Origin: Nageia nagi
Lineage: Eukaryota; Pinophyta
DNA length: 64,000 nucleotides
Assembly (NCBI GenBank): GCA_050084985.1
Contig: JBITNC010000001.1
Location: 105,958,001-106,022,000, forward strand
Reading direction: 5' to 3'
Shown here: in pieces, positions 36,275 to 49,372 of the stretch
How positions within the stretch are numbered: position 1 is the first letter of the stretch
How the letters are laid out: every line of letters begins with the position of its first letter
The notes under the pieces: generated by a model
Told to the model about the DNA's origin: nothing
Databases searched by the model: none
The model's input: only the letters and a program-made list of their open reading frames with translations
Made by a program: the position numbers and the translations under genes

Positions 36275-36640
36275 GGATAAAGAAGGATGCAAGCTCTCAT
36301 AGAAAATGAATATCTATAATAACAATTAAAGAATGCTAAAGAACAAATAAAGCATCTTCGATAGGAGCATGATGATTGAACTCATGACTAGGAATGGAAG
36401 CTGATCCAACAAATCCAAAGTGTGCAAGAACAAGCATTTGCACACCTTAGTGCCTCCCTACAAGAGATAGAAAAATGGGAGATGTAAGCACAAAGGTATA
36501 AATAATTGTTGTTTCAACATGGCATTCGTGTAACACCAAAGTCACTTGAAGATAAGGGTGAAAATGCATCTCTAATGGAGATTCAAATGGGAGAAAGTCT
36601 CCATTTTCCTAAACTATTAATTGATTTAAATAAATGATTA
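36275..36640 (+). pseudogene. coiled-coil-like fragment in the LTR element interior
   Basis: Read on +, with stops, the stretch gives QLKNAKEQIKHLR, then WKLIQQIQSVQEQAFAHL and SLQEIEKWEM, a heptad-like Leu/Ile/Gln/Glu composition. Such coiled coils occur in gag-like or accessory ORFs of non-autonomous elements. The assignment is inference. Confidence 0.3.
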
Positions 36641-38090
36641 TATATTATAAGTACTACAAATGATTGTTTAATTTCATACATACTTTAAAAAATGTGAAAA
36701 GTAGAAAAATTCCTAAGATGCTAATGATTATTTGCTTTTCTTTTTGGTTTGCTATAAATTTTTAATGAGAAATATTTAATGAATTCCTTATTTATATATA
36801 AGCCTTTAAAAGGTAAGTCAGTAAAGACACTTTTAATGACAATAAAAGTGCATTTCTATGCCAACAATTGATCATCAAAGCAAAATGAAGAGAATCATTT
36901 TCAATTTAAAGAGATACTTTGAATCAGGAAAAGATCATGTTGATGATCAAATAAGTTTAGTTGGTCATTGTAAACAAAAGTTCTAACTTGTTCAATAAAT
37001 ATTTGAAAGAAATTAAGTTTTTGGCAAGAATTTTAGAAGCAAACTCATCTTTTATCTCAATTTGAGATAAACGTATTCCCAAAATATGGTAATAAACCTT
37101 AATAAAGAAAGTATAGGTGATGTTGAACTTTTTATGTAAGTACAAATAGAGTTATATTATTTGATAATGCCTATTTTATTATTATTTTTAAGTAACAATG
37201 ATGATTTGATTTGAATTTATTATATATTTTCTTTTGAAAAATGACTCTTTGAAATACTATTGTTGATGATACTTGTTTTGAATGAAAAATAAGAGGATAT
37301 GAATCAATGTGTTTGATTCAAATGTTATATGCCTAAGATCTTCATCTAATGCTATTATGGCATAAATATCACATGAATAAGGGTGAGATAATATATATAA
37401 TTCAAAATATTGGGTGAAGATCTATTGAAATGATGAGAGCCATCATGATGTGGAAGTTGTTGCTTCCAAAAGATATTTGGGTTCCCAAGATATGGGCACA
37501 AGAGTTCAAAAGTGGGATACTAACCGATAGATATGTGTAGGTTGCTTATCTTACATCAATAAAAGAGGTAGTAATTGAGAAATTTGCATTATATTGGATG
37601 AGGGTATAAGTTGTAGTCATTGTTTATCATAGATTAATGATTAGAAATGATAGTTATTCTAGGGATGATGCACTTTATTCATAGTTTAGTGAAAAAATTT
37701 ATCATGGGTGTATTACCTTGTTTTGGATTAATGCTATCTTAGGTGATATGGGCCCCAAGATGAAACCAAAACACTAATGCTATGATCAAATGGGCTACTA
37801 TAGTTGACTAGTTAATAGATAGCAATGGTGGGATCACATTATTGCATTTGACCTAATCCATGAAGGGTTATGGTAGTGAAATTTAGAAATAAAGAGGTTG
37901 ATCAATTCTAATAGTTGATCAACTTAACCCACTTGAGGGTCAATTGGCCATTGATCCTAACTCAAGTTGGTTAATCTTAATATCCCTTGAAAATAATTTC
38001 AAAATTGATGTAGTAAGTTATGACACCATGAATTATGATCTCAAGAAATTGATAGAAGAAGAAAGAAACATAGAGGGCTATGTTAATCCT

Positions 38091-38102
38091 AAGGGGGGAG
38101 TA
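38091..38102 (+). promoter_or_regulatory. polypurine tract
   Basis: AAGGGGGGAG followed by TA sits immediately before the TGTAATGACC start of the 3' LTR, the expected place for plus-strand priming. Confidence 0.8.
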
Positions 38103-41100
38103 TGTAATGACCCACCCAATGGCACTAATTGACCTCGAACATTATTGAGGGTGTAAATAAAATCATATCTAAACCATTGCTATGTGATACTCAATTTTAA
38201 GTGAAAATATAACATATTTGTATCAAGTTGATTTTGGCTTCAAAATTTTATGATGTCGGTAACATGTTACTGTAAGATGAAAAGAGAAATCGAATACCCA
38301 CTAAACCAAAGGTGAATTGTTAACAAAAATGGGAGGGTAAGAGAAAGAAATGATTGCCATTGAATTGATAACACACCCTACAACCATTATAAATCATGTA
38401 GTTACATGTAGAATAATTGCTACGACTATCGATTTCTTGATAAAATTATGTTTACCAATGTGTGTGGATTAATCTTGTCCTGTAGGACAAGGTGAGCATC
38501 ATAGGTAAAGGTGCGTTTCTTTTGTTTTGTGTTTTTGAAATTCAAATTTGAAATGGAAGGAAAAAAGAATATTCCTTATTTAAACATGATAATTTATATA
38601 AAGTTATAAAAATATTAAAAAAAAAATTAAATTGAGTGCCCATGCTATTGTCACATGGGGCTACAAGTAAAAACACTAATAGAAAAAGACTAAGGTCATC
38701 TTGTGATGTTACAAGATATATAATGGGTAAAAAAATAATGGAATAATAATTCTACTTAGTTTTTTTTTTTTATGTTAGCTATGGATAATAGTTGGCACTA
38801 ATTTGTTAATTAATAAAAAAGGTTCCAAGATATTTAATACCATTTAAATCATCAAAAACTTTAAGTAAATCTACTCTAAAAATTATTAAAGGTGTGAGAA
38901 GATGTCCATTTGGACACACTTGAACCTTCTTGGCTATAAATAAAGAGATAGAACCTTAAGCAAATCACTTATCTATCTATCTTTTATTATTTCATTTTTA
39001 TTATTTTTAAGTGTGGGTGTAGAGTTATGTAAAGAAAAGAAATCTCTCTTCCCTCTTCAAGTCAAGGTGCATTATTTTACATTCTTTTTGCCTAATTAAA
39101 GTAGTCCTATTTTTGAAGTATTTAATGAGTTGTATGAAAGCAAAGAAGTGAGATTTTCTTTTGTTATTTTTCCTTTATTTAGATGTAGTGATGGAAAATT
39201 TCACTTACAAATTGTATTATGTATTTTATGATAATTTAAGGAAATTAGTCAAATATTTTTTCTTATGCCTTTAGCTAGAATTTAATAAATTTATTTTGAC
39301 ATAAATTTTATTAAATTCCTAATATGATGTTTATCATAATGTTTGATAAAATTTTATAGAATTAATTATTGTTAGAAATGTTGTACCATTTGAAGAGACA
39401 TAGTGGTTATTTTATTTAAAGGTTGGTACCATGTCTTTTTCTTTAAAAGGTAAAGAAGTGAGATTTTATTTTTTTATTCTCTTTTTTAGTTAGATGTAGG
39501 GGTGGAAAATTTCACACATAAACTGTATTATGTATTTTATGATATTTTAAGGAGACTAGTCAAATATTTCTCCTTATGACTTTAGCTAAAGTTTAATGAA
39601 TTTATTTTGACATAAATTTTATGAAAGTCTTAATATGATGTTGAACATAATGTTAAATAAAATTTCATAGAATTAATTGTTGTTAGAAGTGTTGTACACT
39701 TTAAAGAGACACAATGGGTATATTATTTAAAGCTTTAAAGTTTGTAATTATTTGAATTACAAACTCATTGGATATGAAATAGTATGATTTGTCAAAAAGA
39801 TCCCATTAATGACTAAATGGATTGTATTATATTATATTAATTCATTAAAGGTTGTTTTGTATTTATGTCATGTTAATATGGTAAATGGAAAGTAGATGAG
39901 TTGTACTTCATTGAATTGATTTTATTTTATAAATGCTTAATAAGTTATCCTTTTTATTGAGAATAATATTATGATGGTTTAATGCTATAAATAGTTATGA
40001 TTATATGAATAGAATTAGGAATTAATATTTGTTATTTCATGATTAGTAGTGGGTAGTATAAATCTATTTAAGTAGATGATTTTACCAAGACTCCTAAAGA
40101 AGTATATTGTTTAGGTTATTAATTCCAATAAAATCCAAAACTATCCCAATGAATTAGAAATAATTCTAAACTTGAACTACTAAGGTTCCAAATGACAATT
40201 TATGATCACTTAGGAAATTTCAAGAACCCTTGGGATCAAAATGGGTAAAAATGGCACCTAATGGGAATAAATGAGATCATTTAGGATCCTTTGGGATAAA
40301 TATAAATTTTTTAGATAATAAAGTCAAGATATTAATGATCAAAATTTAAAGGATAAAACCTAATTTGATTTATAATTAGAATCTATTTGCTTAGTGAATG
40401 AATTGTTATTGAGATTTAATGAGTTTATGGTTTACATAGTATATTAATGAATGAAGTGAAGAAATAGGGTTAGAAACTGCCAACTCAATACATGACCTCA
40501 CATATGAAACCAAAGTGGGTTATGGTTTTTTATTTATTTGCAAATTATAGAAATTGATTACTTAAATTTATAGGGATCAAATGAATATTTATCAATTGCT
40601 TGTACAATGATTTTAAGGATTGATAATAAATAAGAACCCTAAATAAATCCACTATCACTCCAATGTTTAAGAAAAGGATCCCATATTAGTCTTATGGACT
40701 CAAATTTATATCATAAGGGAAATGTTAGAAACCCTTTGGGATTAAATTGGATAGTTTGGGGATACTATCGGAAATAATTTGGATTATTTGAGATTGTTAT
40801 AGGATAAAAATCGTAAGATATTTTAAATATTTATTTGCACTTAAACCAGTAATATTAAACATTTACAGTATAACAAGTACACCTTATCAAGATTAAGGAT
40901 ATGATAAATAAATCCAAATAAAATAAGGGTACAATCATCAAGTGTATCCACTCACAAGTGAGGATAAGAATTCCTAGTGAACGAACCCTTATACTTAGAA
41001 AGAAAGGATGAAGATTAAATAAAGTTGATAAGATATCAATATGTAATACATGTGAGATATAAGTCTATTAATAATAAACTTAGTGAATCGAATTGATAAA

Positions 41101-41163
41101 AAAAAAAAAAAATTGGTCCTAAATTTAGAGGTTTTACATGGTGAAAGATGGAGTAGCATTACA
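38103..41163 (+). repeat. 3' LTR (3061 bp)
   Basis: Starts TGTAATGACC and ends GCATTACA. It is about 710 bases shorter than the 5' LTR, because it has one fewer internal 300-bp subrepeat and lacks the 5' LTR stretch at about 31980-32530. Confidence 0.9.
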
Positions 41164-41168
41164 ACTTG
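41164..41168. repeat. target-site duplication ACTTG, right copy
   Basis: Matches 30171-30175. Confidence 0.85.
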
Positions 41169-43270
41169 GTACTTATGCTTGCCTTTATATGCTATTTCAT
41201 GGAACATTATTCCATGGGCTCTTTTCCATTAGCATGTACGTGACATTAATTCCTTTCAAGGTAGACAACATTTTATTGTTCGATAATTAAAATAAAAGGT
41301 TTTAATGTTTATATGTATACATTTATACATAGGTATATTTTAATTTGTCTCCTTAGAACTTATTAATATAATAATAGAAGGAGGGTTTATTTATTAGTTT
41401 TTGTTTTTGTTTGGCCTTTTTTGAAAATATTTATTATTTATTATCTTTTCCACTCATTTTTAAGAGACTTATAACCATGGTTGCTAGTTGATTATGGGCT
41501 TACTTGTTCTGTATAGTGATGGTGTGGTATCTCTCTAGATGGTGGAGATAACAAAAAATAATATTTAATACCTAATCATAGGGCTTATTTGAAGATTTAA
41601 TTGTTTGTGATTATTTTTTTTAAGAAACTTAGAACCCATTTTTGCTAATTAGTGGGCTTACTTCGATATGTTGGATTGCAATGTTATGGCATCTCTTAAG
41701 ATTAAACCATTGTATGTACTTTTATGTTGCCTTGTCTAATGATTTGTTGATGCAATCCTCAAAGGAGGGATTACAATTTATATAGTTTTTTTTTAACCTC
41801 TATTAGGGGTTTTAACTATGAAATTTCTTACTCTTGATCCCAAAAATAATGGAAGCTATGAAATTTAATAATATTCGAGGGTTGACTTCTATCAATCTAC
41901 TAGGAGCAATTTCTCACTTGATCTTGTAGATAATGATAGAAGAAAGAAGTTTTAATAATGTTAATGTTGATTTTCATATCAAATGGGAGAATAATTAATT
42001 GCTCTTTTTCCTAAGGAATGTGAAAGCACTTCAAATTTAACAACCCATAAATATGGATGTAAGGGGTATATGAATTTGTGTGTGTATGAAGTTATGAATT
42101 TTAACACATGAACATGGATAAATGAATGAATAACATAACTATATGGATGTCAAGCATAACATGCTAATAACTCATCAGGTTTACAATGATAATGTATATA
42201 TTGTTAAGTGGAATGAATCGATAATATAACAAAGAAGTATAATAAATAAGACATTCGGTATTAACTTCATCAAATAATCTTTTATTTTGATATCATCTAG
42301 GTTATAATACACATAAGTTTACTATGAAGTCATGTGTGTGCAATGATGTTCATTTACTTCTCTTGAAACTCATAATTTTAATGTTTCAAGAGCATAAAAT
42401 ATGTAATTTGATTCATCAATATGAAATGTACAGAGGTCCATCATGATATTGGATGGACATCCATAGCCTTGATAAAGACTAATCCCTAGATTCCATTACA
42501 TCCTTGCTCTATTGTTAGTTAAATGTCCATAGCCTTGATAGAGGATACTATAATAACTCAAGAATTCTACTTTTCTTTTTATTTTTTTATTTTTCTCTTA
42601 CTTTTTTGTATATTGTGAATATTTTAATATCTATATGCATATTTTTCTTCTTATCCTCATTTCCTCTATCTTAGCTCTTAGTTTCAGGATGAAGCAAACT
42701 AATAAGAGAACAAACACTTAAAATTATACTCAAGGAACATCTAGTTTTTTATTATTTCAAGATTTTAAGTATGAAGATGTGTGTGAGTTCATAATATCCT
42801 AAAGATGTATTATAATTATGTATGCCTATCATTTTAAGTTTCAAAAAATTTGTAGAACATAAGTTGATAAGGTTGAATATGAATATTATATTCATAAACT
42901 ACCTCTTTATTTATACATAAAACTATATATATAAACAATATGTGGATGGGTATGTAATTTGTATATATCACTTGGCAAGTTACAAAAAACATCATATTAA
43001 GCATTTAATAGTCTTGTAACAACAAAAGTAATAGAATGGAAAATGTGAACATAGTGATATGGTAGAGTGTGAACACATAGGCCAACACATCCAATAGCCA
43101 AGACATTTTAGAAATAATTTATATAATAGATAAATATGTACTATATATTTTTTAATTTTTAGTAATTTTTTTTATTTTTTGGATTTTTGCAATATCTTAT
43201 TTTTGGATTTTTTTTAGATTTTTATATTTGTATGTAAATATTTTTATTTTTATCTTTAATCCTCTTCATC
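41169..43270. other. AT-rich spacer
   Basis: No gene seen. 'tccatagccttgata' is duplicated near 42459 and 42528. Confidence 0.4.
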
Positions 43271-45845
43271 TTATACATAATGAATTCCATGTTTGAGGAT
43301 TTGCAGTAGGTGACTACGAGAGATGGAATGAAAATGACAATAGGTATGGATAGTATGGTCAACCATCCAATGTGTGGCATGATGAGTGAAAGACACAAAA
43401 AATATGAAATCCCAATAAAAAATATTTATATATATTACATGGGAAATGGTGAGTTTGTCAAGACTCCTAAGGATGCAAGGATGGTGGTCCTTAGAATTTA
43501 ACAAGTTTACCAATAAATGGATTAACAGGGGTGTTAATCATAATTCTCCATACAAAATTTGGTCTAGAAAATAGGCTAATGAGATATTGGAGCAATTGTT
43601 CATCAGGTATGTTATAAATTATGCAAGTTCCCCAACATGGCCCATGCTCAAGATATAGGCCCACCCATAAGGAATATTTTAAAATACTATAAGAATGATC
43701 ATATCTATATAATAGACTGGACAATGCTATCATGGAAAATATTTTATATTTAATACCTTCAAGAAACTCAAAAAGTGATCTATGTCTACATCTAATGATA
43801 TGACCTAGATTCTACATGGTCACTTAGGAATGTACACTGTGAATGTGAGATGTAAAGGGAAGATAATTCCCAAGGAGTTTGTGGAATTTGATCTACATAG
43901 AAAATCACTTGATTTGTTGGTTCAAAAACACAATGAGGATGATTTATGATGTTAGTATTTAAAACATAATCAACCATTGCAACATTATATGCAAATTTTT
44001 CAGAAATTACATGAAGATCTTTTTAGAAACAACATATATAAAATTTTTATTTGCATGAAGATAATCCATAGAAATGCAAAGGTCAAGAAATATATATACA
44101 ATACAAATATATGTACAACACAAATTTTTATTTATTTTTCATATTTTACTGATGTTTTTGTTATTTTGTGTGTTTATTATTATTTTGTATTTTCTAGTGT
44201 TTTCACAATGGAAGGTGATTCATAATATTTTAATGATGTTGGTAAATATATTTCCTATGAATAATCCAATGTCTATTATTTAATAAGTAATGGTGAGGAG
44301 GCTTCAATTTAAGATGAAGGGGACCTAGTCCCAAAATAGAGGATTTGGAATGAATGGGATATGAAATGAGTGGTGGGGGTGATGTTTTAGGTTTAAATTT
44401 CATAATGATTCAATTAAGTTTCATCGATTAAGTTAAAACTATAGTATGTACCTTTGGAAGTATCAAGAAGGATGGTATATATGTAGGATGTAGTGAAATT
44501 GAAGGTGGTGGAATAGATGGTAATGGAGAAGCCCATGACGGAAAGCATGGAATGAGTCTCCATATAGAAGCACCATGATTCCCTTTGTTAACAATTTTAG
44601 GATAATATATATGGTCAATAATTTTGATTTGTTTCTTCTTATTTATACATTGGCTAATTCATTCAAATTGTACATTCACATTCAAAGGCATGTTCACACA
44701 ACAACTATTATTGAACAATGAACTATAATCATATACAATTTCATTTTATTTAAAAGGAAGGACATGAGATATGATAATACTTAATCTAAAATAATTGAAT
44801 TTAGGATGAAAGAATATCTCATATATTTTATATGATGATCTTCAACATAATCAATCACAATTTTGGGTTTATCATGAGGCCAATGTAGATGAAACCATTG
44901 TCATGAACTCATTTCATATTATTGTTCCATCCACATCTTCTATTACTTTATTTCAATTGCAACTTTTGAATCATTTATTCTTAATTCCCATGCATTTTAT
45001 GTACAATTCTCATAATAATTCATGGCTATCACTTCCTGAATGTCTTTTTGGGTTTTGTTTTGTAAAGCGCTAGAAAGTGAGATAATAATGTAGAAAAATT
45101 TTTTGAAATATTATATGTAAATAATCCCTCTATTACACTATCCATTAAATTTGGATTAGCATAATTAAATTGGAATTAGTTGTTGTTTAAATTTTGCTAA
45201 CTTTTTTAGTTATTATCATTTTTTGTGCATTGGTTGCAAGATAAAATTGAAGGTAAGCCATTATATTTACTCGAGAAAAATATTTTTTGATATTAATTTT
45301 TACTCCCTTTGATTTTTTCATATTAATACTTTTGATGATACAAGTATTCCTACAAGATAATTTGTCAAATTCATGATTGGATTAAGTTCACAATTTTAAG
45401 ATGCAATGTCTAAACCCAATCATTAAGAGTGCAATCAAGTATGAGTCTAGGTGATGCAGTGGGCAATACAAGCATAAAAATTATTTTATGTATTTATGTA
45501 TGTAATGCCAAACTAGAGAAGATACAAATTATCTATATAAATATCAAGATTATCTTCTTTAATACATATTTCACATCCTCATATTCCCTAGATAATAAAT
45601 CAAAGTAAATTCTTTGTATTTCAATAAGCAATCAAGGAAATTATGAGCCCTTGAAATTGAATTGGATATAGCCCTATCCCTAGATATCTGGTTTTCAAAC
45701 CATAAGATTATCAATTCCTCTTCTTTCGATGGTATGTGAACATTCTTACTCCTTTTTATCATAATCTTTGTCCACTTTATGCATATCTATAAGTTTTTGT
45801 ATAATATTTACTTAATTGAACTATATTTATAGTATGTAAAAATTG
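43271..45845. other. unassigned region downstream of the minus-strand gypsy tail
   Basis: Several 60-80 codon frames occur on both strands (for example 43310-43501 on +, 43513-43271 on -) with no recognised motif. On the minus strand this is where the LTR of the gypsy relic should lie, but no second copy is present to define it. Confidence 0.3.
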
Positions 45846-45849
45846 ATAT

Positions 45850-46235
45850 GAAAGTTTTAAACTATAAAAAGGATGAAGATGCATGATGTTCATGGGGTCA
45901 TGCTCATCACTTTTTTCCATATCAGCTAATTAGTAAGCTCCTAAACCAAATCTAACTAATTAGGGATGAATTTATCACAAAGTTGCCATTCCATTTGTGA
46001 GGTTTGTTGATTTTCACAAAGCACTAAATCTCCTATATTAAATTTGTGAATTTTATCCTTTTTATCAAAAGCTTTCTTGATATGGTTTTGATAAGTGTGC
46101 ATATGTTCTAGTGCGTGAATTCACCTTTCATCCAATAACAATACTTGATCTAATATGATTTGATAAGCTACTTCATCTATTATATAATCTTGTAATGCAA
46201 TGGGTAAATAAGGAATTTCAATTTCCAATGGTTGT
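45850..46235 (-). pseudogene. Ty3-gypsy pol C-terminus (end of integrase), left part
   Basis: On the minus strand the stretch reads PLEIEIPYLPIAL, then LDQVLLLDER, HALEHMHTYQ, KAFDKKDKIHKFNIGDLVL, and after a frame change GAY-LADMEKSDEHDPMNIMHL. This is the classic end of Ty3-gypsy integrase in plants. It is interrupted after Q-P-L by the LTR element at 46236-50920 and continues in the same sense at 50921. Several stops make it dead. Confidence 0.85.
46231..46235. repeat. target-site duplication GTTGT, left copy
   Basis: GTTGT directly before TGTATATTC of the 5' LTR, repeated at 50921-50925. Confidence 0.9.
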
Positions 46236-47783
46236 TGTATATTCATACATAATAAATTCTTTATTAAAGCCCCGGTATACTTTACTTGCAATCATGGGTT
46301 CATTTTAAGAGCCCCGGGAGTTTTTCTGGAGCAAACAAAATAGGCCAGAGTCCGAAAGTAAAGAATTCCGGAATAAGATGATGATGTCACAGAGGATAAG
46401 ATAGTCGCATTTTGGTAAAAACCGGGTTCCGGAGATGATGATGTCAGCAAGGGGTGATTAAAAGACCGGAGTCAGTGGATAAAGCGTTCCGGAATGAGAT
46501 GATAAAAGCTCAGTTGTGGAAAGGCCCATATTCCGGAGAAAGCAAGTAAAACATTTTCGAAAGGGGAAGAGACATCACGGGGAGAACAACGTTCACATTT
46601 TTGAATGAAATCGGGTTTCGGAGATGATGAGGTCAGTAAGGAGCTATCAAATAGCCAGAGCTAGTGAGAAAAATATTCTGGAGATGATGAGGTCAGCAAG
46701 AGATAATCAAAGAAGCCGGAGCCGGTAGCTTAAGTGTTCCGGAAGTAAAGCATTCCAGATAAAATGATGACATCACGATGAAAAGGATAAAGCTCAGTTT
46801 TGATAAGAACGGGTTTCAGAGATGATGAGGTCAGCAAGAGATAATCAAAGAAGCCAGAGCCGGTTAAGTAGAGCATTTCAGAAATGTGAAGATGACATCA
46901 CGGTTTCCGGGCCTTAACCCAAAACTGGATCCCGAAAGCGATGAGGGCCGCAAAAAGTGATCAAATAGCCAGAGCCAGTGCGTAAAATATTCTGGAATGT
47001 AGAGACAAAGCCAGCAAAAGGTCAGATCACAGTTGTCAAGAAGCGTATCATCTGCAATCTACCCATTTTTGTAATATTCTACCAAGTGGTGTATGTAGGT
47101 AGTATCAGTTAAAAGAAGGCTAGGATCTTGAAGCCATTTTTATCACCATTTCTGTTCTGCACTTCTTGTAACTGTAGTTACTACAGTATAAATATATGAA
47201 AATAAAGTGAGAAAAGGGTCGGAAGCCTAGTATTGCTCTTTACATTTGTTCTCGAAGACCTGTAGTTTTTATCAGTAATATGAAACCATCTTGACCTTTC
47301 TTGTCTAGCACTCGTAATTGTCATTCTTAATTTGGTTACATCGTGGCAGCTTGGCTTATTTCCTGAATGATATTTATGGGTTGCTAGTATAACTGTGTCT
47401 GCTACATGGTAGAGTAAAGTTGGGAAACTATTAGAGAGTGAGAGCTTGTACCGTAGCTGCTACACTAGATTCAGGCCAAGGTTTCACACACTGTGAAAGC
47501 CCGCGCTGAACTAGTGATCCACCTTTGCTTTCTCTCTTGTTACCCTAAGCCTTTTTGCTTAAATTCCTTGCACTCTACTCCTTTTATTTCTTTCCTGTTA
47601 CCCTAACCCTTTTGCTTGAATTCCTCACACTCTACTCTTTTATTTCCTTTCCTGTTACTTTTTCTATGCCCAATAGATAAGGAACCGGCCTTCTCCGGAG
47701 ATCAGACTGTCACTATAGTCTGTTCATGATTTACTTTGGTTAAGATTGCTCACAGTGCATATATTACACAATCATAATCAATA
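46236..47783 (+). repeat. 5' LTR of TR-GAG element
   Basis: Begins TGTATATTC and ends AATA (the 3' LTR ends AACA, so a C-to-T change). Between about 46330 and 46990 it contains 6-7 diverged units built on 'ggagatgatgaggtcagcaagagataatc' and 'ttccggaa', interleaved with TGAcgTCA-like boxes. A TATA box stands at 47187. Confidence 0.92.
47171..47194 (+). promoter_or_regulatory. palindrome plus TATA box in the 5' LTR
   Basis: ACTGTAG-TTA-CTACAGT (47171-47187) is a perfect 7-bp inverted repeat whose last base starts TATAAATA (47187-47194). The same arrangement is kept in the 3' LTR at 50308-50331. Confidence 0.75.
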
Positions 47784-47793
47784 GTATCTCTTT

Positions 47794-47810
47794 TGGCATG
47801 CCCGATGGGA
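47794..47810 (+). promoter_or_regulatory. candidate primer binding site, tRNA not assigned
   Basis: TGGCATGCCCGATGGGA begins ten bases after the 5' LTR. The TGG start is what a tRNA CCA end would pair with, but the donor tRNA is not obvious and the distance is larger than usual. Confidence 0.4.
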
Positions 47811-47930
47811 CACGAAGAAATTTATTGGCGACTCTGCTGAAGCACTATCTATGGTATGTATTAAAGCAAATTATTTGTAAATATCATATGTGCTTTTGAA
47901 CCTGTCACTTTCTTTTGCAACCTAGAGTTT

Positions 47931-49192
47931 ATGTGGACTAGATCTAAAACTAGAGCAGCAAAAGAAGCATCAGATTTTAGAACTTTTGATACTCCTAAGA
48001 GAAATACCCTGATCAAGTCCAAGTCTCTGAATAGTATCAGCTCCCTAAAATCCTTTATCAAGCCAGAATCATCCAATCTTCATACTAGAAATACCTCTCC
48101 TGAAATGGCTAATCCAGCTCAGAATATCTATCCGAAATGGGACAATGGGGTACCAATAGCCCTGGCGGTGTTGCATGACATCCCAGCAAATGTTTTTAAA
48201 ACCCTTCCAGAGTTTGATGCAACATCAGAGAAAATGGCTTACGAGCATTGTGTTGATGTAGCTGGCCTAGCTAAGATTCACAATATCCAGCATGAAGATG
48301 TCATGGTGAGATTACTGGCTCAATCTTTCAAAGGAAAGGTCCTAGATTGGTACAGGGGCCTTCCTAATGGATCTATAACTACTTGGGCTCAACTGGCAGA
48401 GCCCTTTATCTTGGAATTTAATGAATTAGGAGATCCTTTTTCCTTGTTGACATAGTTCACTTCAATTAAAAGATATGAGCAAGAAAATATCCCTGATTTC
48501 AATATTAGGTTCCAAAAAACTTGGGTGAGAGTCCCAATGCCAGTCAGGCCTCAGTAATTTCAAGCCTTAATGTATTACCTGAGAGCCTTTCCTCCGGATC
48601 TCTCTCTGCAAATCCAAAATTCTGGAGTAAATACTTTCCCAGAGGTCTATAGATAAGCAATATATGCTGAATCCTATCTTATTGCAGTTAGAAAATTGCC
48701 AAGTCGCATACCAATGCCTTATTTTCCAATAACAGCCCAACAGCAAATTTTGAGACCTCAAGCAATTAATTTGGCTCCACCACTGGCCAGTATCCCCATC
48801 CCTATCCAACAGTGGCCATCACCCTTGCCAGTCCCTAGAGCTCCCTTGGCCTTACCAGCCCTCATCAGCCTAATATGAATCAAGGGGTAGCTTCATCGAT
48901 GGAGATTCAGGAACTCCAAAATTTGTGTAGAAATATGGCAAACCGGATTACCATGCTAAGCAGACAAAGCGATGCAAGAAGATATCCTTATCCTGTTGTA
49001 GAAAAGGCTCAGAATGTGTTGAATGATGATGTAAGCCAAGCTTCCTCTTCCGGGTCAGCCTCTAGTTTGTGTTTGGCCTACAATGACTCTCACGAACAAA
49101 CCACATGTCCTATTTATCAATATCAAGAATATTTATCAAGAAGTGGGGGCATTCCTCCGCCTGGTGTAGCTGATGACATAAGCCAGAGATGA
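47931..49192 (+). pseudogene. Ty3-gypsy-type gag (Retrotrans_gag) with three stops and one frameshift
   Basis: From the ATG at 47931 one frame runs to 48878, broken by stops at about 48453, 48555 and 48651. It then shifts to the frame that starts near 48875 and ends at 49192. The conserved gag core is clear: LLAQSFKGKVLDWYRGLP, TTWAQLAEPFILEF, then QENIPDFNIRFQKTW. It is followed by a Pro/Gln linker. Near the end, CLAYNDSHEQTTC looks like a CCHC zinc knuckle whose second Cys is now Tyr and whose spacing is one short. There is no protease, RT or integrase before the 3' LTR. The product would package RNA into virus-like particles; here it is disabled. The stops could come from single C-to-T changes. 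Confidence 0.88.
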
Positions 49193-49372
49193 TGAAGCCA
49201 TTTTTGTGCTTTCTTTTTTTTTTTTTTTTAAAAAAATAATTTCAAATCCATGTGGTTCCGGACCCTATGTAGTAGTGTAACGCTTTGGTATTATTTTTGG
49301 TATTATTTTTTCAGACTGGGTTCTAAATTCCTCTTTGATAAAGGTGAAAGTTTCCTTCAAAGGTCACCATAA
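49193..49372 (+). other. 3' untranslated part of TR-GAG with poly-T run
   Basis: Includes a T-run followed by A-run (about 49206-49237). No clear purine tract stands directly before the 3' LTR; the best candidate is 'aaaggtgaaag' at about 49340. Confidence 0.5.

Larger units (their letters stand above)
30176..41163 (+). mobile_element. 11-kb LTR retroelement without recognisable pol (LARD-like)
   Basis: Complete boundaries are visible: TSD ACTTG on both sides, LTRs beginning TGTAA and ending TTACA, an initiator-Met-type primer site directly after the 5' LTR and a purine tract directly before the 3' LTR. The internal 4.16 kb (33947-38102) contains only short broken frames, and I could find no RT, integrase or protease motif. 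This fits a large non-autonomous LTR derivative or one too decayed to read. The element is old: in the first 60 aligned bases of the two LTRs I count 11 differences, all transitions. Confidence 0.9.

Noticed and set aside
43271-44283. Several 60-82 codon frames on both strands
   Set aside because: No recognisable motif, mutually overlapping, and no duplicate elsewhere in the window.
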